A DNA stretch of 64,000 bases from Blautia hydrogenotrophica DSM 10507 (GCF_034356035.1 NZ_CP136423.1:2356001-2420000); one strand, 5' to 3'. Counted from the first letter of the stretch, positions 41,945 through 49,345 are shown. Numbers and translations are program-made. Notes: generated from the sequence alone by a model not told the origin.

Positions 41945-42293
41945 TATTTTCCTCCATTTCCGGGAACGCATATTCACTCATGGCATTGTCTGCAAATCGT
42001 ATCTGTGCTGGCTCTACCTCATGGATTGTGCCGTCCTCGTATTCAACAAGGGCAAACGTGGCCGAAATCTGTCCCGCATGATAACCGCCATAACACAGTG
42101 GCTCTTCAACAAGTTCAGACCGGAAATTCCAACAGTGAAATAACGCTTTTATATTCTTTTCTGGTTCAATCACCTTATCATACACATTCAGCTCATCGCC
42201 TCTCTTACGATAATTCTGCCGTTTTTCTGGAATATGTACGATACACGGTCTGAATTCTCTTTCGATTATGATTTTTCCGTCTAATGCTGACAT
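41928..42293 (-). CDS. Hypothetical protein
   Basis: A 121-residue protein (MSALDGKIIIEREFRPCIVH) with YGGYHAGQISATFALVEYED in the centre. No family recognised. Overlaps the next gene by 17 nt. Confidence 0.45.
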   Translation of the reverse strand: MSALDGKIIIEREFRPCIVHIPEKRQNYRKRGDELNVYDKVIEPEKNIKALFHCWNFRSELVEEPLCYGGYHAGQISATFALVEYEDGTIHEVEPAQIRFADNAMSEYAFPEMEENNVWGN

Positions 42294-42306
42294 ATTTTCA
42301 CCTCAA

Positions 42307-42564
42307 TCATAAGTGTCTAAATGGCGTTGCAATAATATCAAGTATCTGCAATATCAGCAGAGGTACAAAAGCTACAATCACTCTCAGGACATATAAAACA
42401 TCTCTCTTGTTTGGTGTCTCTGGATGCTTTGTTATGCAATGCACAATCCATCGAACCTCTCTCCACCACTCAATCAGCACCTGATTATACCAATGTCCTT
42501 TTAGAACGAATTCTTTTCCGCATTTATCGCAATGGAATGATAATTTTGAAATTTCTAGAATCAT
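42307..42564 (-). CDS. Zinc-ribbon protein with C-terminal membrane helix
   Basis: An 85-residue protein with FHCDKCGKEFVLKGHWYNQV and a hydrophobic end (VLYVLRVIVAFVPLLILQIL). Directly downstream of the Ro-like gene (8-nt overlap region), so a possible partner. Confidence 0.5.
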   Translation of the reverse strand: MILEISKLSFHCDKCGKEFVLKGHWYNQVLIEWWREVRWIVHCITKHPETPNKRDVLYVLRVIVAFVPLLILQILDIIATPFRHL

Positions 42565-42571
42565 ATCTACC

Positions 42572-44026
42572 TCAAATCTGAATCGCCTGATAGCGGTCAC
42601 TGTTCAGGACGGAATACATCATTTCAACCGGTGTCTTATCCACGCAACCGATCAGGTTTTTAAATGTGCTTACGGACTGTCCAGAAACAAGCTGCACACC
42701 CTTTCGGTTCTTATCTGCCAGAAATACATCATGCCTGCTATTAACATTCCAGAAAACTACATTCGGGATTTTATACCCATGTTCCTTATATACTCTGGAA
42801 ACATAATCGTAGAAATTCTCTCTATGTTTCTGGTTTGTGCAGCAATCAATCTCCATATCTGAAATGATAATGAGAGATTTCGGCATTTCTTCCTGTGAAC
42901 AATGATTTTCAATCGCCACATCCAGAATCTTCATCAGGGCAGCTTCAAGGTCTGTATTCATCTGCCAACTTGCTCTTGAAATGAAGTTGATTTTTTGAGT
43001 TATGGTATTTCCTTTTATCTCCACGAACTTCGGGCGACCAGAGAATGTCATAAACAGATTATGGTATGCACCTTTGTTTCGCTCTGCGAAGTACATTGCC
43101 AGTCCAATAGAGGTTGCCATCGGTCTGCCATACATGGAGCCTGACACATCCGCCATAACCACTGCGTTTACATCTCCATCAACGTAGTTTGGCAGATTAT
43201 CCCATTGAGCCTCCAGAACCTTGCTATTCTCACTGTGATACAAAATTTTCTCAACAATGTCATACGGATAAAGAGTGGCTGCATTGATTTTCTGTTCGCC
43301 AGAGGAAACTTTGTTTATATATTCTTCAAAACGTTCCTGATCGTGACGAGCAAATGCCTTTCGGTAATTCATCATTGCCCTGGATGGAACCGCCGGATAA
43401 TTAATGGTATCCCACTGGCGGGCCGACATGCGCTGCTCCACAACATCAATATGCTTTCTCAGGCGATTACAAAGACGTTTATAGTCATATACGGACATTC
43501 CTAACTTCTTTGCCGTATAAATTCCCAGTTTCCGAGTGTTCGGGCTAGAAGCATCAGCCTTTTTGAGCCATTTAGCGAGAAGGGAAGACGACTCTTCATT
43601 CTTCATCAATACTTTATCTTTTAAAAGTTGATACTTTACATCATCCCACATATTATCCTCTAATTTCGTTCCGACGAGAGAATAAACGTCGTCCCAGCGT
43701 CCGTATTCTGGTATTTTATCTATGTTCTTTCTTAATTCTTCTGTATGCTTATTTGCTATGTATGTCAAAAGAACACGGAACACACGGCGCTCGCCTAAAC
43801 CTCCATGAATGTCTCTGGCATAGAACAGGCAACGCATAGCGCCTAACGAGTCTTCCTGAAATGCCAGCTCAAATTTCTTGACAATCTCATCCTCTGATCT
43901 GGTACGCATGGCACCGATAGTCGCAAACATATCCAGCAAAGCAGAATCCGTAGTATTCTTTGCGTCTGCTCCGTTCTCGGTCTTTGTCCACTTGCTTTCT
44001 TCTCTCATTACATCTGAAAAATTCAT
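42572..44026 (-). CDS. Ro60-like protein (TROVE/DUF2828 plus vWA)
   Basis: A 484-residue protein. Residues about 20-265 form a helical-repeat region with the DUF2828/TROVE pattern (RCLFYARDIHGGLGERRVFR, SSLLAKWLKKADASS, YKRLCNRLRKHID). Residues about 295-470 are a von Willebrand A domain with an intact MIDAS: DVSGS, the threonine in NTDLEAAL and the aspartate in IISDMEID. This is the architecture of Ro60/Rsr, a ring protein that binds Y RNAs and misfolded RNA. Two Y-RNA-like elements lie just upstream on the same strand. The TROVE assignment comes from memory of DUF2828 similarity and needs a profile search. Confidence 0.75.
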   Translation of the reverse strand: MNFSDVMREESKWTKTENGADAKNTTDSALLDMFATIGAMRTRSEDEIVKKFELAFQEDSLGAMRCLFYARDIHGGLGERRVFRVLLTYIANKHTEELRKNIDKIPEYGRWDDVYSLVGTKLEDNMWDDVKYQLLKDKVLMKNEESSSLLAKWLKKADASSPNTRKLGIYTAKKLGMSVYDYKRLCNRLRKHIDVVEQRMSARQWDTINYPAVPSRAMMNYRKAFARHDQERFEEYINKVSSGEQKINAATLYPYDIVEKILYHSENSKVLEAQWDNLPNYVDGDVNAVVMADVSGSMYGRPMATSIGLAMYFAERNKGAYHNLFMTFSGRPKFVEIKGNTITQKINFISRASWQMNTDLEAALMKILDVAIENHCSQEEMPKSLIIISDMEIDCCTNQKHRENFYDYVSRVYKEHGYKIPNVVFWNVNSRHDVFLADKNRKGVQLVSGQSVSTFKNLIGCVDKTPVEMMYSVLNSDRYQAIQI

Positions 44027-44043
44027 AAAAATCTCCTTTCATT

Positions 44044-44140
44044 ACGCCAATTTCCCTTGACCACTAGGGCATATCCTCCACGGATACGATTGGAGTTGAA
44101 CCAATATGCTTTTTTAAGCGAATAAATTGCTGTTTGGCGT
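44044..44140 (-). ncRNA. YrlA-like Y RNA, copy 2
   Basis: Minus-strand order: closing strand ACGCCAA (44140-44134), hairpin GCTTAAAAAAGC, T-arm ATTGG-TTCAACT-CCAAT (44105-44089), acceptor-like hairpin CGTATCC-GTGGA-GGATATG (44088-44070), D-arm CCC-TAGTGGTCAA-GGG with GG in the loop (44069-44054), closing strand TTGGCGT (44050-44044). This is a tRNA fold permuted so that the acceptor is closed by a loop and the ends pair where the anticodon stem would be, as in bacterial YrlA. It ends 18 nt before the Ro-like start codon. Confidence 0.8.
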
Positions 44141-44166
44141 TACATAGGTTTTTAGTTGTTTTTACA

Positions 44167-44252
44167 GTACGCATATTTCACGGAATCGAACCGTATTTTC
44201 TTTGTTTTGCATACAAATCATTTGCCATTAAGTCATTGCTGTTGCTGCGTAC
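44167..44252 (-). tRNA. tRNA-Cys-like (GCA), degenerate
   Basis: Outer 7-bp stem GTACGCA/TGCGTAC, anticodon arm TTTGT-ATGCAAA-ACAAA (GCA) and T-arm TACGG-TTCGATT-CCGTG. The D region has nine extra nt and five extra nt separate T-arm and acceptor, so it is unlikely to be fully functional. Confidence 0.5.
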
Positions 44253-44266
44253 CTCTGTTTTTTACA

Positions 44267-44370
44267 GTTCTCAAAATATAAATAGATTGCCCTACCAGCT
44301 GGGCGACATTCCATTTCAGGAATGATTGGACTTGAACCAATGACACATCTTCATTCTGCTGTATGAGAAC
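44267..44370 (-). ncRNA. YrlA-like Y RNA, copy 1
   Basis: Minus-strand order: closing strand GTTCTCA (44370-44364), AGAT pairing with ATCT near the core, T-arm ATTGG-TTCAAGT-CCAAT (44341-44325), acceptor-like hairpin CATTCC-TGAAAT-GGAATG (44324-44307), D-arm GCCC-AGCTGGTA-GGGC (44304-44289), closing strand TGAGAAC (44273-44267). Same permuted layout as copy 2 although the stem sequences differ, so the structure, not the sequence, is conserved. Confidence 0.8.
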
Positions 44371-44375
44371 CAAAA

Positions 44376-44448
44376 CGGGAACAGAAGGACTTGAACCTTC
44401 GACAACATGATTAACAGTCATGTGCTCTCCTGGCTGAGCTATATTCCC
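44376..44448 (-). tRNA. tRNA-Asn (GTT)
   Basis: Acceptor GGGAATA/TGTTCCC, D-arm GCTC-AGCCAGGA-GAGC, anticodon arm CATGA-CTGTTAA-TCATG (GTT), T-arm GAAGG-TTCAAGT-CCTTC. It lies 5 nt upstream of Y RNA copy 1, probably one transcript. Confidence 0.95.
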
Positions 44449-44617
44449 AAACATTTCCTGTTTTTTCGCTTTTATAATCCCAAATTATACGCTTAATAGA
44501 TTGCAGTTCAGGAAACATAATACATTACGCCATAGGTTTTATGATTAGGGGTCATATCCAAAATTGCGGTTGACGTAACTCGTTTTTTGTTTTTGGAATT
44601 TTTTCGGATTGCCCGAT

Positions 44618-44663
44618 TTTATCTTTTGTGGAATTATTCACCCGAATGGGCTTTATCTTTTGT
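44618..44663 (+). repeat. Two direct repeats of TTTATCTTTTGT
   Basis: TTTATCTTTTGT occurs at 44618-44629 and 44652-44663 (34 bp apart) in the roughly 270-nt gene-free stretch between tRNA-Asn and the 44721 gene. Possibly an operator. Nothing else was found there except a weak TATAAT near 44484. Confidence 0.4.
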
Positions 44664-44720
44664 AAGTGAATTAGAATTTATCTGATGTGTTTGCCGGTAG
44701 GCGAAAATTGTGGTAAAATT

Positions 44721-45182
44721 TTATGACACTATTTCGATAGGACAGCCGAATCGCTGTTCAATTTCTTCCAGAGTAACTTTTCTTGGTTTAGGAAGCCGTG
44801 TTTCAGTCTTAATGTTACCTCCATCAACTGTTTTCGCAAAAGCGGAACCGGAATACTCATTGTCATTTTCATCTGCATAAATTCTAAGTATACTATACCC
44901 ATGCGCTCGACAGAATCTAGTTGAACGATCTAAAATCTCTTTGAGTTCCCTATTTTCATCACCGAATGCGTCTGCATAGTCAATAACTGCTTCATTTGCC
45001 GATATATTCTCTGGAAATGATACCGCCTTATATGGAAAGCCTGTGAATTTAAAAATTCGGTTTCCAATTAAAGCGGCAATGCCTTTCGGAAGATGATAGC
45101 CTTGCGCTACTGCAATTCTCAATAGCCTATTACTCTGTTCATCGGACTCAGTTCTGAAATATTTATTTGATAAATCAATCAT
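44721..45182 (-). CDS. Hypothetical protein downstream of the serine recombinase
   Basis: A 153-residue protein starting MIDLSNKYFRTESDEQSNRL and ending KVTLEEIEQRFGCPIEIVS. The start (ATG 45182) overlaps the recombinase stop, so the two are coupled. No family recognised. Confidence 0.55.
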   Translation of the reverse strand: MIDLSNKYFRTESDEQSNRLLRIAVAQGYHLPKGIAALIGNRIFKFTGFPYKAVSFPENISANEAVIDYADAFGDENRELKEILDRSTRFCRAHGYSILRIYADENDNEYSGSAFAKTVDGGNIKTETRLPKPRKVTLEEIEQRFGCPIEIVS

Positions 45183-45774
45183 TATTCGCTTCCTCCCGTT
45201 CTTTAATAATTTTGTCAAGTGTCGGTCTTGATACACCAATATTTACTGCAAATTGAAACTTTGTAATTTCTCCATTTCTGTATCTTACAAGATTTTCAGT
45301 AAATAATTGCTCGTCAATCCTTTTCGATTTTCCCCCTTTGTATTTCCCCTGTGTTTTCGCAATGGCGATACCCTCACGCTGTCTACGTTTTATGTTGTCA
45401 CGCTCTTTTGCAGAAACATAAGATAATATCTGGAGTACCAAATCTGCTATAAAGGTTCCGTCCAAATCTCTTGAAATTGTTGTATTAAGGAGCGGCATAT
45501 CTTGAACAATTACATCTGCCTTGATCTCTTTTGTGATAATCCTCCATTGTTCAAGAATTTCCTCGTAGTTTCTTCCAAGCCTGTCTATTGAATGAAGTAC
45601 AAGGACATCTCCATGTTTTAGGCTAGAAATCATTTTCTTGTACTCTGGACGGTTGAAGTCTTTTCCTGACTGCTTATCTATATATATTTTCTCCACGCCT
45701 TCTTCCTGCATAGCTTTAATCTGCCTTGCCACATTCTGGTCTGCTGCTGATACTCTGACATAGCCAATCTTCAT
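45175..45774 (-). CDS. Serine recombinase (resolvase/invertase)
   Basis: A 199-residue small serine recombinase. The catalytic serine is in GYVRVSAADQNVARQ; SIDRLGRNYEEI and SAKERDNIKRRQREGIAIAK complete the domain, and the end (GVSRPTLDKIIKERE) is a helix-turn-helix. It is too short to be a large phage integrase; a cassette resolvase or invertase is more likely. Divergent from an RHH gene as in the TnpB locus. Confidence 0.9.
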   Translation of the reverse strand: MKIGYVRVSAADQNVARQIKAMQEEGVEKIYIDKQSGKDFNRPEYKKMISSLKHGDVLVLHSIDRLGRNYEEILEQWRIITKEIKADVIVQDMPLLNTTISRDLDGTFIADLVLQILSYVSAKERDNIKRRQREGIAIAKTQGKYKGGKSKRIDEQLFTENLVRYRNGEITKFQFAVNIGVSRPTLDKIIKEREEANND

Positions 45775-45898
45775 AAAAACATCTCCTTTAAGTTTATTTC
45801 AACTACTTTCAATTATATCATTTTTGAAAATAAAATCAAGTATTTATTGAAATAAATTGAAAGATATAATATACTTTTTTCAAAAGGAGGTGTATCTT

Positions 45899-46060
45899 AT
45901 GACTACAAACAGAGGTCTTAAAAACAGAACCGCTATATCTACTGCCATTGACAAGGAATTGTATCAAAAACTAAAGGATTATTCTGATAAAACTGGAATA
46001 CCATTAAGCAAATTATTTGATAAAGCTATTGCAATGTATCTTGAGTCTGTTGATAAATAA
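45899..46060 (+). CDS. RHH protein paired with the serine recombinase
   Basis: A 53-residue protein, MTTNRGLKNRTAISTAIDKE, ending IPLSKLFDKAIAMYLESVDK, close to the TnpB partner at 35824-35985. Start ATG 45899 behind AAAGGAGG. Likely repressor of the shared divergent promoter with ATTGAAAGATATAAT (near 45855-45870). Confidence 0.75.
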   Translation: MTTNRGLKNRTAISTAIDKELYQKLKDYSDKTGIPLSKLFDKAIAMYLESVDK

Positions 46061-46301
46061 CAGGCTCTTTTTTATTTTTCGGGAAAAATGGAATCCAGTA
46101 TTCTTAAAACGGTCTTTTTTCTTTTTGGGGCGGATTTAGAGGTCATTTGGGCGGTGCGGCTGATCTGTTTTAGACCCCGTCCCATCTGTCAAGCTGTCAA
46201 TGCTCCCCTCTGCCGTATTCTTTAGCACTATTTTTATTGTCATATTGCACAAAAATAAATCAATATCTAACTGTAAAATCAAAGTGTACCCTGTTTTTAC
46301 A

Positions 46302-46358
46302 TTGTAACAATCAATATATAGCATTATAAATCTGATTTAAACTATATATTGTGTTACA
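46302..46358 (-). repeat. AT-rich inverted repeat
   Basis: TGTAACA-ATCA-ATATATAG and CTATATAT-TGTG-TTACA arms flank about 20 nt just after the 46360-46989 gene. The rest of 46061-46300 shows no clear gene. Possibly a terminator or a protein-binding palindrome. Confidence 0.45.
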
Positions 46359-46359
46359 T

Positions 46360-46989
46360 TTATAAATCTTCCGGTAGTTCTGGCTTTTCAACTTGTCCTA
46401 TCTTATGCCGTGCCGCTATGTCTGCTGCGATCTGCTCCGGCTGCTGGCCATTTACGATCTCTACACGTTGCGGTGTCTCTGTATAACCGTAATTAGCTTT
46501 TAGGGCAAATATGCACCCCACAGAGTTCCGTTCCGTGGCTCCGTCGACCAAACTAGACTCACATTCTGCCAGCCATTTTTTGACCGTTTGAGAGTGTGCA
46601 GAGCTTGCCCCGTCCTCTCCGGCCCTGAATTCCCCGCGCCTCCAAGTATCAATAGTCCTATTATCAATGCCTATCAAAAGACTAAAATTTAATATAGTCG
46701 GACGTTTATTATACTTATAACAAAGCTCTGTATATACCTCCCAGATATTATTTAATAACTCTATATCTCCCGTATCTAAGTTAGTATTAGCATTATACTT
46801 TACTTTATCTTTTTTACCAGGCTTAAATAAATGCTTATAGATATACTTAATCATGCCAGTAAATAAACTAGGATTATTATTTATGCTATCCTCCTTTTCT
46901 GGTAACTGACTTATATATTCGTCAGCATAATACTTTATATCATGCTCATATACTTCTATTCCGTTTTCCGCCTTTATTGCATTACTCAT
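46360..46989 (-). CDS. Helix-turn-helix phage protein, terminase small subunit-like
   Basis: A 209-residue protein. Its middle has NFSLLIGIDNRTIDTWRRGE, a helix-turn-helix, and later VGCIFALKANYGYTETPQRV, a segment common in small terminases and phage DNA-binding proteins. It is 12 kb from TerL, so the terminase role is uncertain. Its leader carries an attenuator-like hairpin (47041-47107). Confidence 0.45.
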   Translation of the reverse strand: MSNAIKAENGIEVYEHDIKYYADEYISQLPEKEDSINNNPSLFTGMIKYIYKHLFKPGKKDKVKYNANTNLDTGDIELLNNIWEVYTELCYKYNKRPTILNFSLLIGIDNRTIDTWRRGEFRAGEDGASSAHSQTVKKWLAECESSLVDGATERNSVGCIFALKANYGYTETPQRVEIVNGQQPEQIAADIAARHKIGQVEKPELPEDL

Positions 46990-47040
46990 AACCTCACCTA
47001 CTTTATCACGTTAATTTGATATATTTAAAATTAAATAAAA

Positions 47041-47107
47041 AAAGAGCTTTGACAAGCTGCCCGTGTCCGATCTTTTCAGGACTCCAAAGGCGCTCTACTA
47101 GCTCTTT
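47041..47107 (-). promoter_or_regulatory. Attenuator-like leader hairpin
   Basis: In the leader of the 46360-46989 gene, AAAGAGCT (47041-47048) and AGCTCTTT (47100-47107) close a 50-nt structured loop, and the minus strand continues with a T run. It is a terminator-shaped element between promoter (47138-47166) and start codon, so transcription is probably attenuated. Confidence 0.55.
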
Positions 47108-47137
47108 ATGCGACCTCACATTATTTAGATACTTTAT

Positions 47138-47166
47138 TTTTTACCACATTTTCTTTTTTATGTCAA
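47138..47166 (-). promoter_or_regulatory. Promoter of the 46360-46989 gene
   Basis: TTGACA (47166-47161), a 17-nt spacer and TAAAAA (47143-47138) on the minus strand. Confidence 0.6.
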
Positions 47167-47199
47167 TACCTAAGTTACAATATCTTGTAATACTGTATC

Positions 47200-47345
47200 A
47201 TATAAATCAATATATAGTATATAATATATATACACGCGCGCACGCGTTATTATATATATAATAAATATCTCAGGGGCTTAGAATCTATAGAAGTAGTATA
47301 TATTATATAAAAAGTCAATAGTAATAATATATAAATATAGGGGGG
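47200..47345. other. AT-rich segment with alternating CGCG tract
   Basis: Almost pure A/T, interrupted by ACACGCGCGCACGCG near 47232-47247, an alternating purine-pyrimidine run embedded in TATA-type repeats. No gene. Could be a DNA-unwinding or protein-binding site. Confidence 0.4.
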
Positions 47346-47372
47346 TAAAAATCGTTATTTTATACAATAAAA

Positions 47373-47395
47373 AGGCAGACTTCTCCTGTCTGCCT
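47373..47395 (-). terminator. Terminator
   Basis: AGGCAGAC (47373-47380) and GTCTGCCT (47388-47395) with a 7-nt loop, followed by TTTTTATTG on the minus strand. Confidence 0.75.
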
Positions 47396-47597
47396 TGCTT
47401 ATTACTTTAAATTTTCAGTGTGCTACTACTCCTATGAGTTCCTCGCCCCGTCGATAGATGTAGGATATCATATCAGGCGTTATTGTGTCAAGCCTGAATC
47501 ATATACCAACAAAAACAACTATTTGTCTGATAATTTTAGCGCTAAAATTAACTTGTAAATAAATACATCAAAAATAGAAGACAACCATGCCCCCTAT

Positions 47598-47813
47598 TTA
47601 TAGCTCCATGTCACTTAAAAAATCATCATCAATATCATGACAGTCCATATCTTTAATATCCTGCAACGAATACCCTAAATGAATTAGTGCAATATTAAAT
47701 TCTTTTGAGTCAAGTTTTGGCATATCAAAAAAAGATAAATTTTCAGCCGCTTTATCCAGTGCCATTTTTTCGGCCGCCTCGCAAATCGTTTTTGCTTTAG
47801 TTTTAAGTGGCAT
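47598..47813 (-). CDS. Hypothetical helical protein
   Basis: A 71-residue protein, MPLKTKAKTICEAAEKMALD, helical with an acidic end (DIDDDFLSDMEL). Overlaps the 47803 gene. Unknown function. Confidence 0.45.
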   Translation of the reverse strand: MPLKTKAKTICEAAEKMALDKAAENLSFFDMPKLDSKEFNIALIHLGYSLQDIKDMDCHDIDDDFLSDMEL

Positions 47814-48045
47814 AGGTATAGACTCTCTCCGCATATTCGGCGCCCTTTTTGATGCAGGCATATTTTGTGATGCCGTCTTTTACGTATGTTAAAACATCCG
47901 TATCGAGAATTGGCAAATCAGTCCATGCTATACCATTTTCTTTCAGCTCTTGTCTAAAATTATTATTTTTAAATGTATCTATTATCTGATACACTACATT
48001 AACACCGTAATGTGTATATTTTTCGATCATTTTATGTGTACACAT
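47803..48045 (-). CDS. Hypothetical protein
   Basis: An 80-residue protein, MCTHKMIEKYTHYGVNVVYQ, with TDLPILDTDVLTYVKDGITK. Overlaps the small ORF upstream. Unknown function. Confidence 0.45.
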   Translation of the reverse strand: MCTHKMIEKYTHYGVNVVYQIIDTFKNNNFRQELKENGIAWTDLPILDTDVLTYVKDGITKYACIKKGAEYAERVYTYAT

Positions 48046-48136
48046 TCATTTTTTCTGAGTTCAGGACTCCATAATTACAATAAAGATCTATCGTTGTACC
48101 TTTTCTGTAATTCTCAATCGTTTCTATCGTTTTCAT
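48032..48136 (-). CDS. Small ORF
   Basis: A 34-residue frame, MKTIETIENYRKGTTIDLYC, behind GGGGAAAA. Overlaps the next gene's start by 14 nt. Weak support. Confidence 0.35.
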   Translation of the reverse strand: MKTIETIENYRKGTTIDLYCNYGVLNSEKMNVYT

Positions 48137-48199
48137 TGTTTTTCCCCTTTTCATAATTTCATGTGGGGAGCGGTGGCAAGCCCGCCCTCCCTGATTACC

Positions 48200-48364
48200 T
48201 TATTTCTGGTCTTTTGCTGTCGCTATTTTATCTAAGAGTTCTACAATTTCTTCAGTGCTGTACTGTTTCTTTTCCCCTTGTGTAAAAATCAATCTCAATT
48301 CGTACAGCGTGGACATTTTAACTGTCTGCATTTCTTTTTCTGTCATTTCCCTTACTTCCTCCAT
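48200..48364 (-). CDS. Small hypothetical protein
   Basis: A 54-residue ORF, MEEVREMTEKEMQTVKMSTL, behind AAAGGAG. Helical; unknown function. Confidence 0.5.
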   Translation of the reverse strand: MEEVREMTEKEMQTVKMSTLYELRLIFTQGEKKQYSTEEIVELLDKIATAKDQK

Positions 48365-48469
48365 TCTGGTTTACTCCTTTCTTTCTGCTAAGGTCTTGCC
48401 CTTCCTTAAACTGTCTTTATTATATCATATTAGTGTTTAATTGTCAATAGTTATCTAAAAAATTAGTGT

Positions 48470-48667
48470 TTATTTTTTCATCTTTTCTAATCTGTCTAAT
48501 TCCGTTAAAATTAGCGTTTTTGCAAAATCGGACCGCTTAAACCCTAAAGCATCTATTCTGTCATTTGTACCTTCTGGCAAAATTATATTTATTCTGTCTC
48601 TTTTTGCCATAGTTGCCTTGACTCTTGCCCGGTTTAATTCTGGATCAATTTTCTTCTTATCTGCCAT
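48470..48667 (-). CDS. RHH protein of the DUF4160/DUF2442 operon
   Basis: A 65-residue protein with KRDRINIILPEGTNDRIDAL, a ribbon-helix-helix start, and a basic N-terminus. It overlaps the DUF2442 stop by one base. TTAGYGYTTAAT repeats at both ends of the operon are likely its operators. Confidence 0.75.
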   Translation of the reverse strand: MADKKKIDPELNRARVKATMAKRDRINIILPEGTNDRIDALGFKRSDFAKTLILTELDRLEKMKK

Positions 48668-48918
48668 TATTCAACCTCTTTCCCGTATTCATATATTGTG
48701 TCACTTGCTAGATCAATATATTCATTCCAAAAAACGCACGTTCGACTTTCGTCAAGCTGTGCTTGTTCAAAAAGTCCTTGTATTGTTTCCAAATCCTTAT
48801 ACTGTTCTATGCTGTCTATATCTTCTTTTACATTATACAAGCATTCTTTCCCATCATCAAAAATAACATATAAAATATAATTTTCATGTGGTTTTACGCT
48901 CTTTATTCTTGGTATCAT
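48667..48918 (-). CDS. DUF2442 protein
   Basis: An 83-residue protein, MIPRIKSVKPHENYILYVIF with DDGKECLYNVKEDIDSI, the DUF2442 pattern. This family is typically encoded next to DUF4160 and is suspected to form a toxin-antitoxin-like pair. Confidence 0.8.
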   Translation of the reverse strand: MIPRIKSVKPHENYILYVIFDDGKECLYNVKEDIDSIEQYKDLETIQGLFEQAQLDESRTCVFWNEYIDLASDTIYEYGKEVE

Positions 48919-48946
48919 TTCGCCACCTCCCACGGGAAAAAGCCGC

Positions 48947-49198
48947 TTATAACGGCGGCAGTTTCCTTAATTTTTGAGTTTCCCACATTTTTAAAAGTTC
49001 TTCTTGATTCTTATAAAGCCATTCCTTTATAAGCTCCTGCGCTTTCTTTGGTAAGTCTCCCTCTGTCATTTCCATGCTCTGCAAGTCAAAAATTCCGACA
49101 TACTCGCCATATAAAGCATGTATATGACTTGGTTCATGTTCTTTTGGCTTGAAGAACATCTTTATTACTATTCCGTAAAATCTGCTTATTTCTGGCAT
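48947..49198 (-). CDS. DUF4160 protein
   Basis: An 83-residue protein starting MPEISRFYGIVIKMFFKPKE, followed by HEPSHIHALYGEYVGIFDLQ, a clear DUF4160 signature with conserved histidines. First gene of the operon; start ATG 49198 behind GGGAG. Confidence 0.85.
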   Translation of the reverse strand: MPEISRFYGIVIKMFFKPKEHEPSHIHALYGEYVGIFDLQSMEMTEGDLPKKAQELIKEWLYKNQEELLKMWETQKLRKLPPL

Positions 49199-49228
49199 TT
49201 CGTTCACTCCCTTTCTGTTTGTGCCTAT

Positions 49229-49345
49229 ATTATAATATATTAGTGTTTAATAGTCAAGCATTAGCGTTTAATAAAAGCGCACAATTTTCAGCCTAATATT
49301 AGTGTTTAATTTGTTAGTTATTACATATTGAATTAGCGCTTAATT
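49229..49345. promoter_or_regulatory. Divergent promoters with TTAGYGYTTAAT repeat array
   Basis: Minus-strand promoter TTGACT (49257-49252), 17 nt, TATAAT (49234-49229). Plus-strand promoter TTGAAT, 16 nt, TATAAT near 49329-49356. ATTAGTGTTTAAT-type repeats occur near 49239, 49261, 49297 and 49333, with further copies at 48428 and 48465 at the operon's far end. Likely cooperative RHH operators. Confidence 0.7.

Noticed and set aside
44267..44370. Split or permuted tRNA gene needing endonuclease splicing
   Set aside because: Bacteria lack the archaeal/eukaryal splicing endonuclease, and the loop-closed acceptor with paired ends beside a Ro-like gene fits a YrlA RNA better.
45175..45774. Phage integrase
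   Set aside because: At 199 residues it is a small resolvase/invertase type, far from attR, and lacks the large C-terminal region of serine integrases. The arm repeats suggest a tyrosine integrase outside the window.
46136..46324. A 62-residue minus-strand frame
   Set aside because: It has no ribosome site, has a composition unlike neighbouring proteins and overlaps an inverted repeat.
48428..49345. CRISPR array
   Set aside because: The TTAGYGYTTAAT repeats are 12 bp, irregularly spaced and lie at promoters; no spacers or cas genes.
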